Below, piece by piece: positions 32,167 through 41,728 of a stretch of 64,000 bases of DNA. The notes under the pieces were generated by a model that worked only from the letters and a program-made list of their open reading frames with translations, did no database searches and was not told where the DNA came from. Position numbers and translations under genes: made by a program. The stretch's first letter is position 1. Each line of letters starts with the position of its first letter. This stretch comes from Streptomyces sp. LaPpAH-108 (GTDB lineage: Bacteria > Actinomycetota > Actinomycetes > Streptomycetales > Streptomycetaceae). The stretch covers positions 434,001-498,000 of the forward strand of contig NZ_KB891987.1 of NCBI RefSeq assembly GCF_000373625.1, in the 5' to 3' direction.

Positions 32167-33615
32167 ATGGGGTACGTGACTCGGATCGTGATCATCGGTG
32201 GTGGACCCGGCGGGTACGAGGCGGCGCTGACGGCGGCGCAGCTCGGCGCGGAGGTGACCGTCGTCGACTGCGACGGTCTGGGCGGGGCGTCGGTGCTGAC
32301 CGACTGCGTCCCGTCGAAGACGCTCATCGCCACGGCGGAGGTGATGACCACGTTCGACTCCTCGTACGAGGAGCTGGGCATCATCGTCGCCGACGACACC
32401 CCGCACATCGAGCAGGCGGCCCGCGTGGTCGGCGTGGACCTCGGCAAGGTCAACCGCCGGGTGAAGCGGCTCGCGCTCGCGCAGTCGCACGACATCACCG
32501 CCTCCGTCACCCGCGCCGGGGCCCGGGTCATGCGCGGCCGGGGACGCCTGGAGGGCATGCAGGCGCTCGACGGCTCCCGCAAGGTCGTCGTCACCGCCGC
32601 CGACGGCTCCGAGGAGACCCTGACCGCCGACGCCGTCCTCATCGCGACCGGCGGCCACCCGCGCGAGGTCCCCGACGCGCAGCCCGACGGCGAGCGCATC
32701 CTGAACTGGACCCAGGTCTACGACCTCGACGAGCTGCCCGAAGAGCTGATCGTGGTCGGCTCCGGCGTCACCGGCGCCGAGTTCGCCGGTGCCTACCAGG
32801 CCCTCGGCTCCAAGGTCACCCTCGTCTCCTCCCGCGACCGCGTGCTGCCGGGCGAGGACCCGGACGCCGCCGCCGTCCTGGAGGACGTCTTCCGCCGCCG
32901 GGGCATGAACGTCATGGCCCGCTCCCGCGCCCAGTCCGCCAAGCGGGTCGGCGACCGGGTCGAGGTCACGCTCGCGGACGGCCGCGTGATCACCGGTACG
33001 CACTGTCTGATGGCGGTCGGCGCGATCCCGAACAGCGCCGGGCTCGGCCTGGAGGAGGCCGGGGTCAAGCTGCGCGAGTCCGGCCACATCTGGACCGACC
33101 GGGTCTCCCGTACGACCGCCCCGGGTGTGTATGCCGCCGGTGACGTCACCGGTGTCTTCGCGCTCGCCTCGGTGGCCGCGATGCAGGGCCGTATCGCGAT
33201 GTACCACTTCCTGGGCGACTCGGTGGCCCCGCTGAACCTCAAGACGGTCTCCTCGAACGTCTTCACCGACCCCGAGATCGCCACCGTCGGCTACAGCCAG
33301 GCCGACGTGGACGCGGGCAAGATCGACGCGCGCGTGGTCAAGCTGCCGCTGCTGCGCAACCCGCGCGCCAAGATGCAGGGCATCCGGGACGGCTTCGTCA
33401 AGATCTTCTGCCGTCCGGGCACGGGGATCGTGGTCGGCGGTGTGGTCGTCGCGCCGCGCGCCTCGGAGCTGATCCACCCCATCTCGATCGCCGTGGACAA
33501 CAATCTGACGGTCGAACAGATCGCGAAGGCGTTCACGGTCTACCCGTCCCTGTCGGGCTCGATCGCGGAGGTCGCGCGGCAGTTGCACACGCGGAAGGCG
33601 GGCGCGGAGGGCTGA
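32167..33615 (+). CDS. lpdA: LpdA-type NAD(P)H-quinone flavoprotein reductase
   Basis: Start ATG 32167 (MGYVTRIVIIGGGPGGYEAA) is supported by a GCGGGA site; GTG 32176 is close and also possible. The 482-residue FAD protein has the N-terminal FAD motif GGGPGG (~9-14), the disulfide-region motif GGASVLTDCVPSKTL (~40), the NAD-binding GSGVTGAEFAGA (~200) and AGDVTG (~325). It lacks the first Cys of the lipoamide dehydrogenase C-x4-C pair (Ser is present). This is the hallmark of the actinobacterial LpdA quinone reductases rather than a true dihydrolipoamide dehydrogenase. A hairpin follows the stop. Confidence 0.88.
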   Translation: MGYVTRIVIIGGGPGGYEAALTAAQLGAEVTVVDCDGLGGASVLTDCVPSKTLIATAEVMTTFDSSYEELGIIVADDTPHIEQAARVVGVDLGKVNRRVKRLALAQSHDITASVTRAGARVMRGRGRLEGMQALDGSRKVVVTAADGSEETLTADAVLIATGGHPREVPDAQPDGERILNWTQVYDLDELPEELIVVGSGVTGAEFAGAYQALGSKVTLVSSRDRVLPGEDPDAAAVLEDVFRRRGMNVMARSRAQSAKRVGDRVEVTLADGRVITGTHCLMAVGAIPNSAGLGLEEAGVKLRESGHIWTDRVSRTTAPGVYAAGDVTGVFALASVAAMQGRIAMYHFLGDSVAPLNLKTVSSNVFTDPEIATVGYSQADVDAGKIDARVVKLPLLRNPRAKMQGIRDGFVKIFCRPGTGIVVGGVVVAPRASELIHPISIAVDNNLTVEQIAKAFTVYPSLSGSIAEVARQLHTRKAGAEG

Positions 33616-33647
33616 GAAGGCTCCTCCGCGTCTTCCGCTGGACACGG

Positions 33648-33670
33648 ACTCCCCGCCGGGCGCGGGGAGT
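33648..33670 (+). terminator. Hairpin after lpdA
   Basis: ACTCCCCGC (33648-33656) pairs with GCGGGGAGT (33662-33670) around a five-base loop and is followed by TCTCGTGTTT. The position 33 bp past the lpdA stop fits a Rho-independent-type terminator. Confidence 0.75.
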
Positions 33671-33810
33671 TCTCGTGTTTCCGGGGGCTTCCGGCGGCAC
33701 GGCGGTGTACGGCGGTTCCTATACCACCTCGGGCCCCACGGTGCGAACAACTTCTGCTATTCGGCGCAAACTGCTGAAAGCAGACGGTCGTTGGGGTTAC
33801 TGTCAGTTTC

Positions 33811-34737
33811 GTGTTCGCTGCAGAACGTCGTCAATTGATCCTCGAAATGGTGCGAGCGAACGGGGCCGTGTCGCTCCGTGAACTCGCCCGTGTCGTCCAG
33901 ACCTCCGAAGTGACCGTACGGCGGGACGTGCGCGCGCTGGAGGCAGAAGGACTCCTCGACCGCCGGCACGGCGGTGCGGTGTTGCCGGGCGGGTTCACGC
34001 GAGAGTCCGGCTTCCCGCAGAAGTCCCATCTCGCGACCGCCGAGAAGACGGCCATCGCCGATCTCGCGGCGGGGCTCGTCGAAGAGGGCGAGGCCATCGT
34101 GGTCGGCGCCGGTACGACCACGCAGGAGCTGGCCCGCAGACTGGCCCGGGTGCCCGGGCTGACCGTGGTCACCAACTCCCTGCTGGTGGCCCAGGCGTTG
34201 GCCCATGCCAACCGGGTGGAGGTCGTCATGACCGGCGGCACGCTGCGAGGGTCCAACTACGCCCTCGTCGGCTCCGGTGCCGAGCAGTCGCTCCAGGGGC
34301 TGCGGGTCTCCAAGGCGTTCCTCTCCGGGAGCGGTCTGACCGCCGAGCGCGGGCTGTCCACGTCCAACATGCTGTCGTCGTCCGTGGACCGGGCGCTGGT
34401 CCAGGCCGCTGCCGAGGTGGTGGTCCTCGCGGACCACACCAAGCTCGGCACCGACACCATGTTCCAGACCGTCCCGACCGAGCTGATCACCCGCCTGGTC
34501 ACCGACGACCCGCCGCCGCACGACGACCGCGCCGCCACGGAGTTGCAGGCTCTCGCCGATCAGGGGGTGCAGATCGTCGTGGCGGGGGCGAACGGGGCGG
34601 CGGGGGGTGAGCCGGGGCCTGCGGCGGCACCCCGCCAGCGGGGCCTTCCCGGGCCGCGGCGGGGGCATCCTCCGGCGACGCTGCGGCCTGCGGCCGGGCA
34701 TGGCGAGGGGCGGGTTGCCGATCTTCGGCGGCGGTAG
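33811..34737 (+). CDS. DeoR/GlpR-family transcriptional regulator
   Basis: GTG 33811 starts a 308-residue protein. The N-terminal DeoR helix-turn-helix is clear (RRQLILEMVRANGAVSLREL with TSEVTVRRDVRALEAEGLLD, ~5-50). The sugar-phosphate-binding DeoRC domain follows, with IVVGAGTTTQELAR (~97), MTGGTLRG (~140) and VVLADHTKLG (~205). The C-terminal ~50 residues are Pro/Gly/Arg-rich and look like a low-complexity extension. A TTACTGT patch ends 6 bp before the start, so the transcript may be leaderless. It is close to nucleoside and acyl-CoA genes, but its target is unknown; it is a candidate for binding CTACGCGCGTAG only by neighbourhood. Confidence 0.87.
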   Translation: MFAAERRQLILEMVRANGAVSLRELARVVQTSEVTVRRDVRALEAEGLLDRRHGGAVLPGGFTRESGFPQKSHLATAEKTAIADLAAGLVEEGEAIVVGAGTTTQELARRLARVPGLTVVTNSLLVAQALAHANRVEVVMTGGTLRGSNYALVGSGAEQSLQGLRVSKAFLSGSGLTAERGLSTSNMLSSSVDRALVQAAAEVVVLADHTKLGTDTMFQTVPTELITRLVTDDPPPHDDRAATELQALADQGVQIVVAGANGAAGGEPGPAAAPRQRGLPGPRRGHPPATLRPAAGHGEGRVADLRRR

Positions 34738-34800
34738 GTTGTCGGCGGGGGGTGCGGTGCGGGGGGTTGCGGTGCGGGGGTGAGTGCGGGCGCGTGGTGG

Positions 34801-34912
34801 CTTGTCGCGCAGTTCCCCGCGCCCCTTGGGGGTGGTTTGCGTTCAGTTTCGTGCGCGGGTCCGGTTTGGGTTCTCGCGCAGTTCCCCGCGCCCCTTAGGG
34901 GTGGCTTGGTGG
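34801..34912. repeat. Two copies of a Streptomyces intergenic repeat (GCGCAGTTCCCCGCGCCCC)
   Basis: Copies at 34807-34825 and 34876-34894 are 69 bp apart, and each is followed by a CCTTGGGGG or CCTTAGGGG half-palindrome. The same 19-mer recurs four times at 46430-46652. It is in the gap between the DeoR-family gene and the end of the acyl-CoA carboxylase alpha gene. Confidence 0.75.
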
Positions 34913-34979
34913 GGGGAACGGGGGACGCCCGGCCGGGGCCGGGCGTCCTTGGTGGGGCTGGGGAGTGGTTTCCGCGTGC

Positions 34980-36752
34980 TCAGTCCTTGATCTCGCAGAT
35001 CGGGGCGCCTGAGGTGATCGAGGCGCCGACTTCTGCGGTGAGGCCCTTGATGGTGCCGGAGCGGTGGGCGTTGAGGGGCTGTTCCATCTTCATGGCCTCC
35101 AGGACGACGACGAGGTCGCCTTCCTTTACCTCCTGGCCTTCCTCGACGGCGATCTTGACGATCGTGCCCTGCATGGGGGAGGCGAGGGTGTCGCCGGAGG
35201 CGACGGGGCCGGACTTCTTGGCGGCGCGGCGCTTGGGCTTGGCGCCGGCGGCGAGGCCGGTGCGGGCCAGGGACATGCCGAGCGAGGTGGGGAGGGAGAC
35301 CTCCAGGCGCTTGCCGCCGACCTCGACGACGACCGTCTCGCGGCCCAGCTCTTCTTCGGCCTCCGTGTCGGCGGCGGCGGTGAAGGGCTTGATGTCGTTG
35401 ACGAACTCGGTCTCGATCCAGCGGGTGTGGACCTGGAAGGGGTCCGAGGAGCCCGTCAGCTCGGGGGCGAAGGCCGGGTCGCGGACGACCACGCGGTGGA
35501 ACGGGATGGCCGTGGCCATGCCCTCGACCTGGAACTCGTCCAGCGCGCGGGCGGCCCGCTGCAGGGCCTCCTTGCGGGTGCGGCCGGTGACGATCAGCTT
35601 GGCCAGCAGGGAGTCCCAGGCCGGGCCGATCACGCTGCCGGACTCCACGCCCGCGTCCAGGCGGACACCGGGACCGGAGGGCGCGTCGAAGCGGGTGACC
35701 GTACCGGGGGCGGGGAGGAAGCCGCGGCCCGGGTCCTCGCCGTTGATGCGGAACTCGAAGGAATGGCCGCGCAGCTTCGGGTCGTCGTAGCCCAGCTCCT
35801 CGCCGTCGGCGATGCGGAACATCTCGCGCACCAGGTCGATGCCCGCGACCTCCTCGGTCACCGGGTGCTCGACCTGCAGGCGGGTGTTGACCTCCAGGAA
35901 GGAGATCGTGCCGTCCTGGCCGACCAGGAACTCACAGGTGCCCGCGCCCTCGTACCCGGCCTCCTTCAGGATGGCCTTGGAGGCGCGGTACAGCTCCGCG
36001 GTCTGCTTCTTGGACAGGAACGGCGCCGGGGCCTCCTCCACCAGCTTCTGGTGGCGGCGCTGGAGCGAGCAGTCACGGGTGGAGACGACGACCACGTTGC
36101 CGTGCTTGTCGGCCAGGCACTGGGTCTCCACGTGCCGCGGACGGTCCAGGTAGCGCTCGACGAAGCACTCGCCCCGGCCGAAGGCGGCAACCGCCTCACG
36201 GACCGCCGAGTCGTACAGCTCGGGGACCTCTTCGAGGGTGCGGGCGACCTTCAGACCACGGCCGCCACCGCCGAAGGCGGCCTTGATCGCGATCGGCAGC
36301 CCGTGCTCCTTGGCGAAGGCCACGACCTCGTCGGCCCCGGAGACCGGGTCCGGCGTACCGGCGACCAGCGGGGCACCGGCGCGCTGCGCGATGTGGCGGG
36401 CGGCGACCTTGTCACCCAGGTCCCGGATCGCCTGCGGCGGCGGGCCGATCCAGGTCAGGCCCGCGTCCAGCACGGCCTGCGCGAACTCGGCGTTCTCCGA
36501 GAGGAAGCCGTAGCCGGGGTGGATGGCGTCCGCGCCGGACTCCCGGGCGGCGTTCAGGACCTTCTCGATGTCCAGGTAACTGGTGGCCGGAGTGTCACCG
36601 CCCAGGGCGAACGCCTCATCCGCGGCCCGGACGTGCAGAGCGTCCCGGTCCGGGTCGGCGTATACGGCCACGCTCGCGATCCCGGCGTCCCGGCAGGCCC
36701 GGGCTACGCGGACAGCGATTTCGCCACGGTTGGCGATGAGCACCTTGCGCAC
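34980..36752 (-). CDS. accA2: Acyl-CoA carboxylase, biotinylated alpha subunit
   Basis: GTG 36752 ([20 protein letters not shown]) follows AAGGAGGGAG and yields 590 residues, the AccA1/AccA2 size in S. coelicolor. The frame is open to 36929 but the upstream part is not coding. The biotin carboxylase part runs from ~1 to 445, with the ATP-grasp glycine loop GGGGRG (~163), [15 protein letters not shown] (~290) and RINGEDP (~335). The BCCP domain at ~515-590 has the biotinylated Lys in EAMKMEQPL. It carboxylates biotin for the beta subunit partner encoded at 38805. No other ORF overlaps it, and its target acyl-CoA depends on the beta subunit. Confidence 0.96.
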   Translation of the reverse strand: MRKVLIANRGEIAVRVARACRDAGIASVAVYADPDRDALHVRAADEAFALGGDTPATSYLDIEKVLNAARESGADAIHPGYGFLSENAEFAQAVLDAGLTWIGPPPQAIRDLGDKVAARHIAQRAGAPLVAGTPDPVSGADEVVAFAKEHGLPIAIKAAFGGGGRGLKVARTLEEVPELYDSAVREAVAAFGRGECFVERYLDRPRHVETQCLADKHGNVVVVSTRDCSLQRRHQKLVEEAPAPFLSKKQTAELYRASKAILKEAGYEGAGTCEFLVGQDGTISFLEVNTRLQVEHPVTEEVAGIDLVREMFRIADGEELGYDDPKLRGHSFEFRINGEDPGRGFLPAPGTVTRFDAPSGPGVRLDAGVESGSVIGPAWDSLLAKLIVTGRTRKEALQRAARALDEFQVEGMATAIPFHRVVVRDPAFAPELTGSSDPFQVHTRWIETEFVNDIKPFTAAADTEAEEELGRETVVVEVGGKRLEVSLPTSLGMSLARTGLAAGAKPKRRAAKKSGPVASGDTLASPMQGTIVKIAVEEGQEVKEGDLVVVLEAMKMEQPLNAHRSGTIKGLTAEVGASITSGAPICEIKD

Positions 36753-37158
36753 GATTGAGGCTCCCTCCTTGAAACAAGCCGAGTTTAGGGACTGCCGACA
36801 CGGCACTTCGACCCGTCCCCAATGGTGAGCTTGCCCACACGGAGCGTGATGCGAGGCCCACTCGTTCCACGAAAGCCCATGTCGCACCTCGGTACGCAGG
36901 ACTCCACCGGAAAACCCTAGCCCTGCCATGTGGCCAAGGTCTCTGTGAAAGCGTGCTGCGGGCCACGCGGTTTCTTTGTCGAGTCCCTACGAATGGCCCA
37001 ATGATTCTTTGCGGCCGCCCCGCCCCTTGTCCTCCGCTTTACCCTCCGCCGACCCCTCCCGGTCGGCCGGGACCGGCGGTAGCGTTCGCGGTTGACACGA
37101 ACGTACTTCGGGTAACAGCAGAACTGTTCGGACTTGGGTCGAGAGTGGGTGGGGGCCG
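36753..37158. other. 406-bp intergenic promoter region
   Basis: No gene is supported. The region between the divergent acyl-CoA carboxylase alpha gene and the membrane protein gene holds the alpha gene's ribosome site (AAGGAGGGAG at ~36762-36771) and GAGTTTAGGGACTG at ~36781. No convincing palindrome was seen. Confidence 0.5.
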
Positions 37159-37716
37159 GTGGTGCGCAGACCGGTGGCATGGATCGTGGCGGTCGTCCTG
37201 CTGGCCGAGGGCTGCGTGATCGCGGCGTTCAACTGGTTCCTCGGCATGGTCGCCGACCGCCAGCACATGTCGCTCGCCGGAATCGACCCCGACCTGATGT
37301 CGGTGTCCTCGAAGATCGGCGGCGTGGTCTTCGGGCTCTACTTCGCGCTCTGCGCGCTCGTCGCCCTGCTCGTCGCGGTGCGCGACCGCGCCCCTGCCGG
37401 GTTCGGCCGCATCCTGCTGATCAGCGCCGCCGTGGTGCACGCCCTGCTGGGCGCCGCCGCCCTGGCCCTCACGGACCCCGCGGTCTTCGTGACGCTGATG
37501 GTGACCTTCGCCCTGCTCCTGCTGCTCCTGATGACCTACGACGCGGAGCCGGCGCCCGCCGCGCGCGCCACGGACGGCGGCGACAGCGGCAAGGGCGACG
37601 GTACGGCGACCGCCGAGGCCGCTCCGCAGACCCCGGCGCCCGTCATCCCGGCCCCCCGCACCGAGGACCGGCCGGGCCGCGCCCCCTTCACCCGGCCGGC
37701 GCCCACAACTCCGTGA
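37159..37716 (+). CDS. Four-helix membrane protein of unknown function
   Basis: GTG 37159 gives 185 residues ([20 protein letters not shown]). Four hydrophobic helices fall within the first ~125 residues, followed by a ~60-residue Pro/Ala/Thr-rich cytoplasmic or extracytoplasmic tail. The protein is conserved in position beside the acyl-CoA carboxylase and maf genes in Streptomyces, but no motif suggests a function. The last 29 bp overlap the end of the convergent maf gene. The tail is low-complexity, typical of Streptomyces membrane proteins. Confidence 0.75.
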   Translation: MVRRPVAWIVAVVLLAEGCVIAAFNWFLGMVADRQHMSLAGIDPDLMSVSSKIGGVVFGLYFALCALVALLVAVRDRAPAGFGRILLISAAVVHALLGAAALALTDPAVFVTLMVTFALLLLLLMTYDAEPAPAARATDGGDSGKGDGTATAEAAPQTPAPVIPAPRTEDRPGRAPFTRPAPTTP

Positions 37717-38302
37717 TGCCGACGCCCAGTTCGGCCAGCAGCTTGCGGACCAGGGGCAGGCTGATGCCGATCACGTTGCCGTGGTCGCCGTCGATGCCCT
37801 CGATGAACGGCGCCGAACGGCCGTCCAGCGTGAACGCCCCGGCCACGTGCAGCGGCTCGCCCGAGGCGACGTAGGCGGCGATCTCCGCGTCCGAGGGCTC
37901 ACCGAAGCGGACCACCGTGGAGGCCGTCGCGGACACGTACCGCTTCGCCGTCGTGTCCCACACACAGTGCCCGGTCTGGAGCACCCCGGCCCGCCCGCGC
38001 ATCGCCTTCCAGCGGGCGGTGGCCTCCTCGGCGTCGGCGGGCTTGCCCAGCGCCTGCCCGTCCAGCTCCAGGACCGAGTCGCAGCCGATCACCAGCGCCC
38101 CCTGCACCTCCGGCTTCGCCGCGACCACGGACGCCTTCGCCTCGGCCAGCGCGAGCGCCAGCTCGGCCGGGGTCGGCGCGGTGACGGCGTCCTCGTCGAC
38201 CCCGCTGACGATCACCTCGGGGGCGAGCCCCGCCTGCCGCAGCAGGCCGAGCCGGGCGGGGGACTGGGAGGCGAGAATGAGACGGCGCTGCTGGTCGGTC
38301 AT
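37688..38302 (-). CDS. maf: Maf-family nucleotide pyrophosphatase
   Basis: The 204-residue protein has the Maf signature [19 protein letters not shown] (~8-26), with S-x-S-P. The acidic metal site [16 protein letters not shown] (~73-88) follows, then the Q-T-G-H and G-E-P segments (~110-140) and [11 protein letters not shown] (~175). Maf proteins hydrolyse non-canonical nucleoside triphosphates (dTTP/UTP or m5UTP and pseudo-UTP types) and limit mutagenesis or septation. The gene is the last member of the pccB-accE-mmpB-maf minus-strand cluster and overlaps the convergent membrane gene by 29 bp. Confidence 0.92.
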   Translation of the reverse strand: MTDQQRRLILASQSPARLGLLRQAGLAPEVIVSGVDEDAVTAPTPAELALALAEAKASVVAAKPEVQGALVIGCDSVLELDGQALGKPADAEEATARWKAMRGRAGVLQTGHCVWDTTAKRYVSATASTVVRFGEPSDAEIAAYVASGEPLHVAGAFTLDGRSAPFIEGIDGDHGNVIGISLPLVRKLLAELGVGITELWAPAG

Positions 38303-38329
38303 GCCGTCAGCGTAGCGCCGCCGCGCGGC

Positions 38330-38458
38330 TCACCTCAGGCCGATCACGATCATCGTCAGCACCATGGCCAGGGCCACGAACAGACCGAGCCGCCTGAGCT
38401 TCGCCTCCATCCGGCGAAGATCCTCGGGCGGCTCGTTCTCGGGGTCTGACCACAGCAT
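38330..38458 (-). CDS. mmpB: Small membrane protein MmpB
   Basis: This 42-codon gene is easily missed. ATG 38458 reads MLWSDPENEPPEDLRRMEAK, then RRLGLFVALAMVLTMIVIGL, ending R-stop at 38330. A charged N-terminal half of ~24 residues is followed by one transmembrane helix. Position between accE and maf and the MLWSDPENEPP start match the actinobacterial morphogenic membrane protein MmpB. Such proteins associate with the envelope and affect cell shape and sporulation. It lies 27 bp before maf and 100 bp after accE, on the same strand, so it is likely co-transcribed. Confidence 0.8.
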   Translation of the reverse strand: MLWSDPENEPPEDLRRMEAKLRRLGLFVALAMVLTMIVIGLR

Positions 38459-38558
38459 GCTGTCCAGCGTGCGGCGGCGGCCGGGTCCGGCGCCTGAGTA
38501 CGCGTACTCACCTGAGGCGGCTCTTCCGGATCCGGCCGGAACCGGTCGGTCCTGCGGC

Positions 38559-38768
38559 TCAGGACGGCCAGTAGGTACGGCTCCAGGACACCGGCCCCGG
38601 CTGCGGCAGCCGCCGCCCCGCGATCCGGGCCGGATCGGACCACGCGTCCCGCGCTCCCGCCGCGCCGGACGGCGTCTCGGCCACCGCCACGGCGCGGGCC
38701 CGGACCACCGCCAGTGCGGCGGCCAGCTCCTCCGGGGTCGGATTGCCTCGTACGACCTTGATGTTCAT
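38559..38768 (-). CDS. accE: Acyl-CoA carboxylase epsilon subunit
   Basis: The 69-residue protein starts MNIKVVRGNPTPEELAAALA, the conserved epsilon pattern (V-x-G-N/P-x-x-E-E-L-A-A), and ends SRTYWPS. The epsilon subunit is a small helical stabiliser or activator of the actinobacterial propionyl/acetyl-CoA carboxylase and binds the beta subunit. It is 36 bp downstream of the pccB stop in the same direction, as in other Streptomyces. The middle part is variable and Ala/Pro/Asp-rich. Confidence 0.9.
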   Translation of the reverse strand: MNIKVVRGNPTPEELAAALAVVRARAVAVAETPSGAAGARDAWSDPARIAGRRLPQPGPVSWSRTYWPS

Positions 38769-38804
38769 GACGGCTCCCGGTCTACGGCTGCGTGGTCCTC
38801 GGTC

Positions 38805-40406
38805 CTACAGGGGGATGTTGCCGTGCTTCTTCGGAGGCAGGGATTCCCGCTTCGTGCGCAGTTGACGCAGGCCCCGCACGATGTGCGAGCGGGTGTCGGA
38901 CGGCATGATCACCGCGTCGACATAGCCGCGCTCGGCCGCGACGTACGGGTTGAGCAGCGTGTCCTCGTACTCCTGGATCAGCCGCGCCCGCGTGGCGTCG
39001 CCCTCTCCGGCCGCCTCCGCCTCCGCGATGGTGCGGCGGTGCAGGATGTTGACGGCGCCCTGCGCGCCCATGACCGCGATCTGCGCGGTGGGCCACGCCA
39101 GGTTGAGGTCCGCGCCCAGGTGCTTGGAGCCCATCACGTCGTACGCGCCGCCGAACGCCTTGCGGGTGATCACGGTGATCAGCGGGACGGTGGCCTCGGC
39201 GTAGGCGTAGATCAGCTTCGCGCCCCGGCGGATGATGCCGTCGTGCTCCTGGCCGACGCCGGGCAGGAAGCCGGGGACGTCCACGAAGGTGAGCACCGGG
39301 ATGTTGAAGGCGTCGCAGGTGCGCACGAAGCGGGCGGCCTTCTCGCTCGCCTTGATGTCCAGGCACCCCGCGAACTGCATCGGCTGGTTGGCGACGAGCC
39401 CCACCGGGTGCCCCTCGACCCGCCCGAACCCGGTGACGATGTTCGGTGCGAACAGCGCCTGCGTCTCGAAGAACTCCCCGTCGTCCAGGACGTGTTCGAG
39501 CACGGTGTGCATGTCGTACGGCTGGTTCGCGCTGTCCGGCACCAGGGTGTCCAGCTCGCGGTCCTCGTCCGTGACGGCGAGGTCGGCCTCCTCGGCGAAG
39601 ACCGGGGCCTCGCTGAGGTTGTTGGACGGCAGGTACGACAGCAGCTGCTTGATGTACTCGATCGCGTCCTTCTCGTCGCCCGCCATGTGGTGGGCCACGC
39701 CGGAGGCGGTGTTGTGCGTGCGGGCGCCGCCCAGCTCCTCGAAGCCGACGTCCTCACCGGTGACGGTCTTGATCACGTCAGGACCGGTGATGAACATGTG
39801 GCTGGTCTGGTCGACCATGACCGTGAAGTCGGTGATCGCGGGCGAGTAGACGGCGCCACCGGCACAGGGCCCGACGACCAGGCTGATCTGCGGGATCACG
39901 CCCGACGCGTGCGTGTTGCGCCGGAAGATCTCGCCGTACGCCCCCAGCGACGCGACCCCCTCCTGGATGCGCGCGCCACCGGAGTCGTTGATCCCGATGA
40001 CCGGACAACCCGTCTTCAGCGCGAAGTCCATCACCTTGACGATCTTCTGCCCGTACACCTCGCCGAGCGCCCCGCCGAACACGGTGAAGTCCTGCGAGAA
40101 CACGGCCACCGGACGCCCGTCCACCGTGCCGTACCCGGTCACGACCCCGTCGCCGTACGGCCGGTTCGCCTCCAGGCCGAAGTTGGTCGACCGGTGCCGG
40201 GCGAACTCGTCCAGCTCCACGAACGACCCCTCGTCCAGCAGGAGTTCCACCCGCTCACGAGCCGTCAGCTTTCCCTTGGCATGCTGCTTCTCGACGGCCC
40301 GCGCCGACCCGGCGTGCGTCGCCTCATCGATCCGCCGCGTGAGATCCGCGAGCTTCCCCGCGGTCGTGTGAATGTCGATCTCGTGACGCTCTTCCGGCTC
40401 GGACAT
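38805..40406 (-). CDS. pccB: Propionyl-CoA carboxylase beta subunit
   Basis: The 533-residue carboxyltransferase has a first crotonase-like half ([20 protein letters not shown], ~142-161) and a second half with [20 protein letters not shown] (~388) and [20 protein letters not shown] (~425). Asp in AYDVMG corresponds to the residue that sets propionyl-CoA preference in PccB (Ile in AccB). It transfers carboxyl from biotin on the alpha subunit to propionyl-CoA to give methylmalonyl-CoA, feeding polyketide and odd-chain metabolism. It is followed by accE, mmpB and maf. In other Streptomyces birA directly adjoins; here a transposon remnant intervenes. Confidence 0.95.
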   Translation of the reverse strand: MSEPEERHEIDIHTTAGKLADLTRRIDEATHAGSARAVEKQHAKGKLTARERVELLLDEGSFVELDEFARHRSTNFGLEANRPYGDGVVTGYGTVDGRPVAVFSQDFTVFGGALGEVYGQKIVKVMDFALKTGCPVIGINDSGGARIQEGVASLGAYGEIFRRNTHASGVIPQISLVVGPCAGGAVYSPAITDFTVMVDQTSHMFITGPDVIKTVTGEDVGFEELGGARTHNTASGVAHHMAGDEKDAIEYIKQLLSYLPSNNLSEAPVFAEEADLAVTDEDRELDTLVPDSANQPYDMHTVLEHVLDDGEFFETQALFAPNIVTGFGRVEGHPVGLVANQPMQFAGCLDIKASEKAARFVRTCDAFNIPVLTFVDVPGFLPGVGQEHDGIIRRGAKLIYAYAEATVPLITVITRKAFGGAYDVMGSKHLGADLNLAWPTAQIAVMGAQGAVNILHRRTIAEAEAAGEGDATRARLIQEYEDTLLNPYVAAERGYVDAVIMPSDTRSHIVRGLRQLRTKRESLPPKKHGNIPL

Positions 40407-40504
40407 CGGGATGCGGCTCCCTGCCTGCTCAAAAGGGGGGACGGTAAGTCATCCGTAGCGTAGTGGCGCACCTGCCGGTCGGCAGTGCGGTGTTTCCCAC
40501 ACCT

Positions 40505-41711
40505 AGGGTTACTTGCTTGGCCTCTTCCCCCGCTTTAAGGGCGGGAGTCCGGCGGTCGCCCGCCGGGTTTCCTGCTTCACCGGCGACCGCCCCGTCGGGG
40601 AGGACTCCCGTCGAGGTCTTACACCGCCTCCACAGGCAGTGGCCGCCGACCCGGCGGTCAGGATGTTGTGTGCCGCGTTCATGTCGCGGTCATGCACGGC
40701 GCCGCAGTGGTCGCACGTCCATTCGCGGGCGTTCAGCGGCAGCGTGTCGCGGACCGTGCCGCACTTTCCGCACAGCCTTGAGCTGGGGAAGAAGCGGTCG
40801 ATCACGACGAGATCGCGCCCGTACCAGGCGCACTTGTACGCCAGCATCGACCGGAGTTCCGTCCAGGCCGCGTCCGAGATGGCGCGCGCCAGGGTGTGGT
40901 TCCTCAGCAGGCTGCGGACGGTGAGGTCCTCGATCACGACCGTTTGGTTCTCACGGACGAGCCGAGTGGTGAGCTTGTGCAGGAAGTCCCTGCGGCGGTC
41001 GGCGATCCGGGCATGTGCACGCGCGACCTTCCTGCGGGCACCAGAGAGGTGATCCCGGCGTCGATCCCGACCGCCGCTGTCGTGGCAGGGGCCGGGGCGA
41101 TGGTGTCCTCGCAGAGCAGGGAAACGAACCAGCGTCCCGCGCTGTCGCGGGACACCGTCACCGTGGACGGTTCCGCTCCCTGCGGTAGGGGCCGGGACCA
41201 GCGGATGCCCAGTGGCTCGGCCATCTTCGCCAGCGTCAACAGACCGTCACGCCACTTGAACCCTGAGCGGGTGTACTCCGCCGATGCGCGGGACTTCTTC
41301 CGCGACTTGAACCGTGGGTACTTGGCACGCTTGGCGAAGAAGTTCCCGAACGCCGTCTGAAGATGCCGTAGCGCCTGCTGAAGCGGCACCGAGGAGACCT
41401 CGGCCAGGAAGGCGAGTTCCTCGGTCTTCTTCCACCGGGTCAGCGCGGCCGACGACTGCACGTACGAGATGCGCTGCTGTCCGCCGCGCCAGGCTCGGGT
41501 GCGTTCCTCCAGCGCCCGGTTGTAGACGAGGCGAACGCAGCCGAACGTGCGGGACAGCTCCGCCGCCTGCTCGTCCGTGGGGTAGAAACGGTATGTGAAC
41601 GCCCGCTTCACCTGCCGCGCCATGCCTCGGATCCTAGTGACTCCTGAGTGCCTCACGGGAACGGTTGGTAGTGGCCGCACTCCGATTTCTCCCACCCCGA
41701 AGGCCGGGGTG
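40505..41711 (-). mobile_element. IS200/IS605-type element (TnpB-only), degenerate
   Basis: The element lies between pccB and birA. Its left end (relative to tnpB) carries hairpin CACCCCG-AAGGC-CGGGGTG at 41693-41711. Its right end carries a CCCCCGCTTTAAGGGCGGG-type hairpin at ~40528-40546, just past the tnpB stop. No TnpA transposase is inside. Ends are estimated from the hairpins, since target duplications do not form in this family. The conserved pccB-birA linkage in relatives identifies it as an insertion. Confidence 0.75.
40509..41623 (-). pseudogene. tnpB: TnpB/IS605 OrfB, internal deletion and frameshift
   Basis: The N-terminal part starts at ATG 41623 (MARQVKRAFTYRFYPTDEQA) and covers the helical and WED-like region up to the RuvC-I Asp in VGIDAGITSL (~41050). 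The reading frame then turns to nonsense. In the next frame the sequence continues KVARAHARIADRRRDFLHKL and VVIEDL (RuvC-II Glu), then a zinc ribbon (CGKCG...CDHCG), the RuvC-III HDRDMNAAHN and the stop at 40509. About 40-50 residues normally present between these parts are missing. The RNA-guided nuclease is therefore split into two pieces (253 and 142 codons) and probably inactive. Confidence 0.85.
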
Positions 41712-41728
41712 TCTGCAAAGGAACCTTG

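Noticed and set aside
31091..33750. Long proline/arginine-rich minus-strand ORFs opposite the repeat region and lpdA
   Set aside because: Their composition follows from the repeats and from the lpdA reading frame; no domains are seen.
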